From assembly GCA_041301185.1 (NCBI GenBank), contig JBFYSV010000122.1, forward strand, positions 1 through 5,004: DNA of 5,004 nt, read 5' to 3'. Origin of the DNA: JAQBDA01 sp041301185. GTDB taxonomy: Bacteria > Chloroflexota > Anaerolineae > Anaerolineales > UBA4823. A program made the position numbers and the translations under genes. The notes beneath the pieces are model-generated. The model had not been told where the DNA came from. It saw only the letters and a list, made by a program, of their open reading frames with translations, and searched no databases. Below are positions 1-5,004 of this stretch, one piece after another. The number at the start of each line of letters is the position of its first letter. Position 1 is the stretch's first letter.

Positions 1-705
1 GAGAAGTCGAACGAGATCACAGCCATTCCGCAACTTCTGAAAGCACTGGAGATTTCCGGTTGTATTGTGACGATCGATGCGATGGGTTGCCAAACCGAGA
101 TCGCCAAAACCATTGTTGAAGAAGATGGCGATTACGTTCTAGCGCTCAAAGACAACCAGGGGAACCTGTTTGAAGATACCCGCAATCTCTTTGAAGACCT
201 GGAAGATAGCCATTACCAGGCCTATGCGTACGATTACGAGAAAACCGTCAACAAAGGGCATGGCCGCATTGAAATCCGTGAGTGTTGGACGATTTCAGAC
301 CCGCAAATCTTGCGCCATTTGCGTGGTTTTGGGAATTGGGAAAAGCTGCAGACGGTATCTCGTATTCGTTCTCAGCGTTGGATGGGTGACGAAAAGACCA
401 GTGAAGACCGTTTTCATATTGCCAGTATCATCGGTGCAAAGCGAGTGTTGGGGGCCGTACGCTCACACTGGGGCATCGAAAACAGCCTGCATTGGACACT
501 CGACCTGGCTTTCGACGAAGACCGTTGCCGAGTGCGCAAAGACAACGGCCCAGAAAACTTCGCCATTCTCCGCCATATCGCCCTCAATTTGCTCAAACAA
601 GAACAAACCTGCAAACGCAGTATCAAGGGCAAGCGTCTCCTGGCTGGCTGGAGAGAAGATTATTTGCTCAAGGTGCTTTCTGGCCTATCCCATCTACCAA
701 TTTAG
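1..705 (+). CDS. ISAs1-family transposase, C-terminal part (5' truncated by window)
   Basis: DDE transposase of the ISAs1 (H-repeat-associated) family, which cuts and joins the ends of its own insertion sequence. The frame is open from base 1, so the first visible residue is not a start; the GTG at 67 is internal. About 234 residues are visible of a family length near 370-380. The second catalytic Asp is in TIDAMGCQ (Asp codon 76-78), followed by the conserved YVLALKDNQ block. The catalytic Glu is in HWGIENSLHW (Glu codon 478-480), followed by LDLAFDED and the NFAILRHIALNLLK helix typical of the family. The first Asp (DGK-type motif) must lie upstream of the window. No frameshift or internal stop is visible, so this part could be functional. 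The TAG stop at 703-705 lies inside the terminal inverted repeat. Family assignment is very secure; activity is unknown. Confidence 0.93.
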   Translation, partial: EKSNEITAIPQLLKALEISGCIVTIDAMGCQTEIAKTIVEEDGDYVLALKDNQGNLFEDTRNLFEDLEDSHYQAYAYDYEKTVNKGHGRIEIRECWTISDPQILRHLRGFGNWEKLQTVSRIRSQRWMGDEKTSEDRFHIASIIGAKRVLGAVRSHWGIENSLHWTLDLAFDEDRCRVRKDNGPENFAILRHIALNLLKQEQTCKRSIKGKRLLAGWREDYLLKVLSGLSHLPI

Positions 706-719
706 ATGCGTTTGCCCTG
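703..719 (+). repeat. Presumed right terminal inverted repeat of the ISAs1-type element
   Basis: The sequence TAGATGCGTTTGCCCTG reads CAGGGCAAACGCATCTA on the other strand. This resembles the CAGGGC-type terminus of ISAs1-family elements. It starts with the transposase stop codon and sits where the right end is expected. The matching left repeat is outside the window, so the exact inner boundary is a guess; the outer edge at 719 is more certain. Confidence 0.72.
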
Positions 720-727
720 ACCTGAAC

Positions 728-752
728 GGAAACTGGATATCCAGCCAGTTCC
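728..752. repeat. Nested inverted repeat in the IS-to-peptidase gap
   Basis: Two inverted structures overlap here. CTGGATATCCAG (733-744) is a perfect 12-base palindrome. AACTGG (731-736) can also pair with CCAGTT (745-750) around an 8-base loop, extended by GG (728-729) with CC (751-752) if A730 is bulged. No T-tract follows on the + strand, so it does not look like an intrinsic terminator for the transposase. It lies 52 bases upstream of the -10 box of the peptidase gene and could be an operator-like site or a chance hairpin. No known binding motif was recognised. Confidence 0.4.
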
Positions 753-800
753 AGAAAAACATTAACGTATTTTCATTCAATAATCTACTTCTAACCAGGA

Positions 801-815
801 TGATATAATCCCGCC
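801..815 (+). promoter_or_regulatory. Extended -10 promoter giving a leaderless transcript of the C39 peptidase gene
   Basis: A perfect TATAAT (804-809) is preceded by TG one base away (801-802), forming an extended -10 element. With its last T at -7, transcription would begin exactly at A816 of the ATG, giving an mRNA without a 5' leader. No convincing -35 hexamer is visible near 781-786, as expected for an extended -10 promoter, and no Shine-Dalgarno sequence lies between the box and the ATG. The same arrangement recurs before sbcD at 2191, which supports a real signal. Confidence 0.8.
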
Positions 816-2171
816 ATGCGCCCCCGTTGGTTGGTATATTCCGTTCTCGTTCTGGCAGGTGTGTGCCTGTTAACCATCCTGGTCTACAACCTGCCCCCCG
901 TCCACAGCCGCCTCGCCTGGCGGGTGGACGCCCTGCGGGCGGATATCAAATACCGCTTCAACCCCCCTGATGAAGCCGTCTTTGTACCCCAGGGGCAGGT
1001 CGATCCGCTGGCAGCCCCTACCACCCAGGCGCCTACCTCCACACCCCTCCCGGCGACACCCACCCCGACCAATTTGGGTCCGTCCGAGACGCCCGCACCC
1101 TCCCCAATCCCCACCCAAACGCCAACCTCTCTCCCCGAGGCGGCTATCCTGGAGGGGGTCGTCTACGTTGACCAGCACGGGCGTTGGAACTATTGCGGTC
1201 CGGCTAACCTGACCATGGCGCTTAAGTTCTGGGGCTGGCCTGGCGATCGTGACGAGGTGGCGGCAGTGGTCAAGCCTGGCATCATCGATCCCGACCTGGA
1301 TTTTATCCAGAGAGGCAAATTGGATAAGAACGTCATGCCCTATGAGATGGCAAATTTTGTCACGGATCACACCGGCTTCAGCATCGTCACTCGCTCCGGC
1401 GGCGACATTGAGCTGCTCAAGCGCCTGATCGCCAGCGGTTTCCCGGTACTGGTGGAGAAGGGCTATTACGAAGCTGATTACACCGGCAAGGTCGCCTGGA
1501 TGGGGCACTACCTGTACACCACCGGTTACGATGAAGCTACCGGCGAGTTCATCGTTCAGGATGCTTACCTCAAGCCAGGCAAGGATATGCGCGTCGGCTA
1601 CCAGGACTATATCGATGGCTGGCGTTCGTTCAACTACATCTTCATGGTGATCTACCCCCCCGAGCGGGAGGCAGAAGTGTTCGCCTTGCTGGGTCCCTGG
1701 GCTGATCCGACCTGGGCCGACCAGAACGCCCTGCAGATCGCCGAGCAAGAGACACAAACCCAGACGGGAATCGATGAGTTCTTTGCCTGGTTCAATAAAG
1801 GCAGCAGCTATGTTAATTTGCTGCAATACAACGAGGCCGGGATTGCCTACGACCGGGCGTTTGAGCTGTATGCTCAGCTAGGCGGCGACGACACCCAGCG
1901 CCCCTACCGCATCCTATGGTACCAGACCGGCCCTTACTGGGCATATTTCTACACCGGGCGCTACCAGGATACGATCAACCTGGCTAACACCACCCTATAC
2001 GATACCATCTCCGAGCCGACCCTGGAGGAGAGCCTGTACTGGCGCGGACAGGCTTTCCTCGCCCTGGGGCGGACCGCCGAAGCGACCTACGATTTTCAAG
2101 AGACCGTGCGCCTGAACCCCAATTTTGGACCCGGGTTGAATATGCTGGCTCAACTGGGCGTTGGCCCGTAA
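816..2171 (+). CDS. Membrane-anchored C39-like cysteine peptidase with C-terminal TPRs
   Basis: A predicted 451-residue extracytoplasmic protein. Residues 1-5 are basic, 6-25 form one hydrophobic segment (signal anchor or uncleaved signal), and 65-107 are a Pro/Thr/Ser-rich spacer. Residues ~112-280 resemble the peptidase C39-like (C39_2, papain-fold) domain. The likely catalytic Cys127 is in NYCGPANLTMAL, the His231 in WMGHYLYTTGYD and the Asp249 in FIVQDAY; Gln120 may be the oxyanion residue. Residues ~322-440 hold about three TPR-like helical pairs, for example around AWFNKGSSYVNLLQY and SLYWRGQAFLALGRTAEA, suggesting protein binding. No ABC transporter domain is attached, unlike bacteriocin-processing C39 exporters, so the substrate is unknown. 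ATG 816 is chosen because the -10 box ends six bases before it. The stop is 31 bases before the sbcD start. Fold and catalytic triad are well supported; the biological role is not known. Confidence 0.88.
   Translation: MRPRWLVYSVLVLAGVCLLTILVYNLPPVHSRLAWRVDALRADIKYRFNPPDEAVFVPQGQVDPLAAPTTQAPTSTPLPATPTPTNLGPSETPAPSPIPTQTPTSLPEAAILEGVVYVDQHGRWNYCGPANLTMALKFWGWPGDRDEVAAVVKPGIIDPDLDFIQRGKLDKNVMPYEMANFVTDHTGFSIVTRSGGDIELLKRLIASGFPVLVEKGYYEADYTGKVAWMGHYLYTTGYDEATGEFIVQDAYLKPGKDMRVGYQDYIDGWRSFNYIFMVIYPPEREAEVFALLGPWADPTWADQNALQIAEQETQTQTGIDEFFAWFNKGSSYVNLLQYNEAGIAYDRAFELYAQLGGDDTQRPYRILWYQTGPYWAYFYTGRYQDTINLANTTLYDTISEPTLEESLYWRGQAFLALGRTAEATYDFQETVRLNPNFGPGLNMLAQLGVGP
1008..1136 (+). other. Pro/Thr-rich low-complexity linker within the peptidase gene
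   Basis: Encodes residues ~65-107 of the C39-like protein, dominated by Pro, Thr, Ala and Ser in irregular TPxP-type units and with very C-rich codons. It separates the membrane anchor from the catalytic domain and probably acts as a flexible extracytoplasmic spacer, possibly O-glycosylated. The units are degenerate, not exact tandem copies. Confidence 0.7.
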
Positions 2172-2190
2172 CCTAAACTCCCCTTCACGT

Positions 2191-2202
2191 TATAATACCG
2201 CC
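2191..2202 (+). promoter_or_regulatory. -10 promoter giving a leaderless sbcD (sbcDC) transcript
   Basis: A perfect TATAAT (2191-2196) ends six bases before ATG 2203, placing the predicted transcription start on the A of the start codon. From TATAAT through ATGC it matches the peptidase promoter at 15 of 16 positions. There is no TG extension here (CGT precedes the box) and no clear -35 hexamer; a -35 region would fall on the end of the peptidase gene. It sits in the 31-base gap, so sbcDC can be transcribed independently of the peptidase, although read-through remains possible because no terminator is visible. Confidence 0.78.
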
Positions 2203-3459
2203 ATGCCCACGATCCTGCACTTTGCCGATGCCCATATCGACATCGCCAATTACGGCCGCCACGACCCGCAAACCGGCCTGCCCCTGCGGGTGCTAGATTT
2301 CCTCAAATCCCTGGATACGATCATCGATACCGCCATCGATGAAAAGGTTGACCTGGTGCTCTTCGCCGGCGACGCCTACAAAGACCGCAGCCCGGCGCCT
2401 ACTTTTCAAAGAGAATGGGGGCGGCGCATCATGCGCCTGTCGCGCGCCGGCATCCCCACCCTGCTGCTGGTCGGTAACCACGACCTGTCACCTTCCTTAG
2501 GCCGTGCCCACGCCTTGGAGAGCTTCGATACCCTCCAGGTGCCGCACGTGCGCGTTATCGAGCACCCCGTCTTCCTGCGCCCGGATGACCTGGAAGGTCT
2601 GCCTCTGCAAGTCATCGCCCTGCCCTGGATCTCCCGTTCCGGTCTGATGGCGCACCTTGACCTGCCTGCCAGTGATCCTGCCCGGATATACGAAGAACTG
2701 GAACTGCGCATTAAGGAGCTGATTGATGGCTGGCTGGCGCAAGCAGACCCTTCCCTGCCGGTAATTCTGACAGCCCACGCCTCCGTCCAGGGGGCGGTCT
2801 ATGGAGGCGAGCGCACCGTCATGCTGGGCAGCGACCTGGTGCTCTCCGGCGGGCTGGTGCGCGACCCGCGCCTGGACTACGTTGCCCTGGGTCATATCCA
2901 CAAATCCCAAAACCTGAACGAGAATGCCCATCCCCCGGTGGTCTATCCCGGCTCGATCGAGCGGGTGGATTTCGGTGAAGCAAAAGACAAGAAATTCTTT
3001 GCCATCGCCCATGTCGAGCGCGGCAGCACTCGGGTTGAAATGCGCCAGCTAACCGGCATCCGCCCCTTCATCGACTGCCAGATCGCCCTGCAAGAAAAAG
3101 ATGCCGGCGCGCCGGTTAACGAGCGCATCCTGGCAGCCCTTCCACCCGCTGGACAATTACAGGATGCTATCGTTCGCCTGACCGTGGATTACCCCCGTGA
3201 CTGGGAATCGCTCATCGACGAAACCGCCCTGCGCCAGCACGCCAGCGGAGCCTTTGAGTTTTTGCTGATCAAACGGCCGCAGATGGAAGCCCGCATCCGC
3301 CTGCCCGAAGACCAGGCTGTGGGCAGCCTGACTCACCTGGAGCTGCTCGACCTATACTGGCGCGCCAACCACACTGACCCAAACGAAGCCCAGGCGCTCT
3401 CCGCCCTGGCTCAAACCGTCATCTCCCAGGCGCGCCAGCCCGACCAGGTGGAACCATGA
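2203..3459 (+). CDS. sbcD: SbcD: Mre11-type DNA repair exonuclease subunit
   Basis: Metallophosphoesterase nuclease subunit of SbcCD, the bacterial Mre11-Rad50 complex. The complex opens hairpins and trims blocked double-strand ends with Mn2+ in the nucleoid. The 418-residue product is close to the ~400 typical of SbcD. All phosphoesterase motifs are present: DAH (Asp9, His11), GDAYKD (Asp57), GNHD (Asn92, His93), TAH (His192) and GHIH (His231, His233), followed by VVYPGS (~246-251). Residues ~280-418 are the capping and C-terminal region that contacts DNA and SbcC. A longer reading from TTG 2161 would overlap the peptidase stop and add 14 unrelated residues. ATG 2203 fits both the MPTILHFADAH family N-terminus and the leaderless promoter. 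The stop overlaps the sbcC start (ATGA), indicating translational coupling. Orthology is strong. Confidence 0.95.
   Translation: MPTILHFADAHIDIANYGRHDPQTGLPLRVLDFLKSLDTIIDTAIDEKVDLVLFAGDAYKDRSPAPTFQREWGRRIMRLSRAGIPTLLLVGNHDLSPSLGRAHALESFDTLQVPHVRVIEHPVFLRPDDLEGLPLQVIALPWISRSGLMAHLDLPASDPARIYEELELRIKELIDGWLAQADPSLPVILTAHASVQGAVYGGERTVMLGSDLVLSGGLVRDPRLDYVALGHIHKSQNLNENAHPPVVYPGSIERVDFGEAKDKKFFAIAHVERGSTRVEMRQLTGIRPFIDCQIALQEKDAGAPVNERILAALPPAGQLQDAIVRLTVDYPRDWESLIDETALRQHASGAFEFLLIKRPQMEARIRLPEDQAVGSLTHLELLDLYWRANHTDPNEAQALSALAQTVISQARQPDQVEP
3446..3451 (+). promoter_or_regulatory. Shine-Dalgarno-like site for sbcC
   Basis: AGGTGG, one mismatch from AGGAGG, ends four bases before ATG 3456 and lies within the last codons of sbcD. 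It supports the chosen sbcC start and shows that this internal gene probably uses ribosome binding or termination-reinitiation, unlike the two leaderless genes upstream. The spacing is slightly short. Confidence 0.5.
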
Positions 3460-5004
3460 TCCCATTGCAGCTCACTCTCTCTGGTTTCCTGTCCTACCGC
3501 GACCCGGCGGAGCTGGATTTCTCGACCTTCGAGCTGGCTTGCATCTCTGGGGCGAACGGGGCTGGCAAATCCTCCCTGCTGGATGCCATCACCTGGGCGC
3601 TCTTCGGTCAGGCTCGCAAGCGGGATGACTCGCTGATCAACGCCCAATCGGATGCCGCCGAGGTCGTCTTCACCTTCGCCTACGAGGGCAACCTCTACCG
3701 TGTCCGCCGCGCCAGCCCGCGCGGCAAAACCAGCCTGCTGGAGTTTTATATCCTGCAAAGCGACAATCTTGCTGGCTCGCTTGCCTCTCTTTCACTACGC
3801 GACTTCAACGGCTCCTGGAAGCCACTCACCGAGCGGACCCTGCGCGATACCCAGGCGCTCATCGAAGCCACCCTGCGCATGGACTACGAGACCTTCGTGA
3901 ACGCATCCTTTTTCCTGCAAGGCAAAGCAGATCAGTTCACCCAGCAGCGCCCCGGCGACCGCAAGCGTATCCTGGGCAATATCCTTGGCCTGGAGATATG
4001 GGAACAGTACCGCCAGCGCGCGGCAGAGATGCGGCGCAGCGTGGAAGACAAGGTCAGCGCCCTGGATGCCCGCCTGGATGAGATCAGCCGCGAGCTGGCT
4101 GAAGAGCAAATCCGGAAATCTCGCCTAAAGGAACTGGAAACCGACCTGGAGCGCTTTACCCAGGCGCGCCTCACCCATGAGACCAACCTGGAGCGCATTA
4201 CCCAGATCGCGGCGACACTGGCAGAGCAACGCAAGCTGGTGGAGACCTTGCGCCGACAGATGGAGGCCAGCCAGCGCCAGCTAAACGACCTGCTCGCCCG
4301 TGCTGCCCAGCGCGAGCGTGAAAGAGGACAGCACGCCGCTCTGCTCGAGCGCGCCGGCGAAATCGAGGCCGCATACGAAGCCTGGCAGCAGGCGCGCCAT
4401 GACCTGGAGCAATGGAACGAGGTCGCTGCCCGCTTCCAAGAGCAACAGCAACGCCGCCAGCCCCCGCTGGATGAGATCAATGCCGCCCGCGCCTGCCTGA
4501 TGCAAGAACAGCAAACCCTGCTGGTCCAAAAGGATGCCATCAACACCCAGCTGGCGAAGCTGCCCGGCCTGCAAGCCCAGATCGATGCCGCCCGCCAGGA
4601 GCATACCGCACTCGAAACGAAGCTTGCCCGGCGGACCGAGCTGGATGACCAGTTACAGGCTGCCCGCCAGCGCCAGGCGGACGCCAAAGCCGAGAACCCC
4701 CGCCTCAAAGCAGAGATGGACGAGCTCAAGGCGCGCATCGACCAGCTGGAAGAAGCGGAAGGTGCAGATTGCCCGGTGTGCGGTCAGCCGCTCAGCCCGG
4801 ATGAGCGCCAGAGCCTGATCGAGGATCTTAAGACGCAGGGCAGGCAGATGGGCGACCGATTCCGCCTCAACCAGGCACTGCTCAAGGAGTTTGACCAGAC
4901 GGTGCAACTGCGTGAAGAGCAGCTCCGCGAGCTTACCCCGGCAGACGCCGGGTTGCGCGCCGTCAGCCCGGTAGTGGCACAGCTTGGAGCCCAATCTACT
5001 CAAC
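3456..5004 (+). CDS. sbcC: SbcC: Rad50-type SMC-like ATPase, N-terminal half (3' truncated by window)
   Basis: ATPase subunit of SbcCD that binds DNA and gates the SbcD nuclease. The frame is open from ATG 3456 to the window end, giving 516 residues of a family length near 850-1100. The N-terminal ABC half has the LTLSGFLSYRD strand, a Walker A motif GANGAGKSS (residues 32-40, Lys38) and a Q-loop in SFFLQGKADQF (Gln155). Residues ~185-437 are a long Glu/Gln/Arg/Leu-rich coiled coil. The zinc hook CPVCG (Cys439 and Cys442; bases 4770-4781) follows, then the returning coil begins. The C-terminal half with the signature motif and Walker B is beyond the window. The ATG overlaps the sbcD stop by four bases (ATGA), so the pair is cotranscribed and likely made in step. 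No disruption is seen. Identity is very secure. Confidence 0.95.
   Translation, partial: MIPLQLTLSGFLSYRDPAELDFSTFELACISGANGAGKSSLLDAITWALFGQARKRDDSLINAQSDAAEVVFTFAYEGNLYRVRRASPRGKTSLLEFYILQSDNLAGSLASLSLRDFNGSWKPLTERTLRDTQALIEATLRMDYETFVNASFFLQGKADQFTQQRPGDRKRILGNILGLEIWEQYRQRAAEMRRSVEDKVSALDARLDEISRELAEEQIRKSRLKELETDLERFTQARLTHETNLERITQIAATLAEQRKLVETLRRQMEASQRQLNDLLARAAQRERERGQHAALLERAGEIEAAYEAWQQARHDLEQWNEVAARFQEQQQRRQPPLDEINAARACLMQEQQTLLVQKDAINTQLAKLPGLQAQIDAARQEHTALETKLARRTELDDQLQAARQRQADAKAENPRLKAEMDELKARIDQLEEAEGADCPVCGQPLSPDERQSLIEDLKTQGRQMGDRFRLNQALLKEFDQTVQLREEQLRELTPADAGLRAVSPVVAQLGAQSTQ

Larger units (their letters stand above)
1..719 (+). mobile_element. ISAs1-family insertion sequence, right-hand portion
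   Basis: This is the right part of an insertion sequence; the left end lies before the window. It consists of an ISAs1-type transposase frame open from base 1 and a terminal inverted repeat whose outer edge is inferred at 719. The reverse complement of the end starts CAGGGCAAACGC, the type of terminus I recall for ISAs1-family elements. The region reads as less GC-rich than the genes downstream, which fits acquired DNA. ISAs1 elements usually make short target duplications of roughly 8-10 bp, so the bases just after 719 (ACCTGAACGG) may be one copy. This cannot be confirmed without the left end. Confidence 0.85.

Noticed and set aside
728..760. Intrinsic terminator for the transposase
   Set aside because: The hairpin is followed by AGAAAAAC, with no run of T on the + strand.
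170..808. A 212-codon + strand frame overlapping the transposase and running past the IS end
   Set aside because: It is out of frame with the transposase, which carries the family motifs, and its translation has no recognisable content.
849..866. Possible lipobox (LAGVC, Cys17) in the peptidase N-terminus
   Set aside because: The residue before Cys is Val and the Leu is at -4, so it does not fit the L-[AS]-[GA]-C pattern; a signal anchor is more likely.
870..1826. A 318-codon open frame on the minus strand inside the peptidase gene
   Set aside because: It is antisense to a gene with clear catalytic motifs, its translation shows no recognisable domain, and long antisense frames are common in GC-rich coding DNA.
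2161..2202. N-terminal extension of sbcD from TTG 2161
   Set aside because: The 14 extra residues overlap the peptidase stop and contain the promoter; the conserved MPTILHFADAH start begins at ATG 2203.
3932..4738. A 268-codon minus-strand frame rich in Ser, Arg and Ala
   Set aside because: It is the antisense shadow of the SbcC coiled coil, whose Gln/Glu/Arg/Leu codons yield Ser/Arg/Ala-rich translations; no domain is visible.

Overview
The window looks like a chromosomal stretch of a moderately GC-rich bacterium, most plausibly a member of the Chloroflexota (Anaerolineae-like). That placement is an inference. It rests on two near-identical leaderless promoters, in which TATAAT ends six bases before an ATG, on a membrane-anchored C39-type peptidase with TPRs, and on the style of the SbcD and SbcC proteins. 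No rRNA or other taxonomic marker is present.

Layout, all on the + strand. Bases 1-719 are the right-hand part of an ISAs1-family insertion sequence: the C-terminal ~234 residues of its DDE transposase, ending in a terminal inverted repeat that contains the transposase stop codon. Bases 720-815 are an AT-richer gap with a nested inverted repeat and a strong extended -10 promoter. Bases 816-2171 encode a secreted or membrane-anchored protein made of one TM segment, a Pro/Thr-rich linker, a papain-like C39 peptidase domain and C-terminal TPRs. A 31-base gap holds a second leaderless promoter. Bases 2203-3459 encode SbcD (Mre11-type nuclease). From 3456 to the window end runs the N-terminal half of SbcC (Rad50-type ATPase), overlapping sbcD by ATGA and complete through the Walker A motif, Q-loop, ascending coiled coil and zinc hook.

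How the genes relate: sbcD and sbcC are translationally coupled and should form the SbcCD complex, which processes hairpins and blocked DNA ends. The peptidase gene has its own promoter and no visible functional link to SbcCD. The insertion sequence is a separate mobile unit 96 bases upstream of the peptidase start. I saw no tRNA, rRNA, CRISPR array, riboswitch or convincing intrinsic terminator. I did not find a new multi-gene system. The most informative signal is the repeated leaderless promoter-start architecture, contrasted with a Shine-Dalgarno-like start at the internal gene sbcC.
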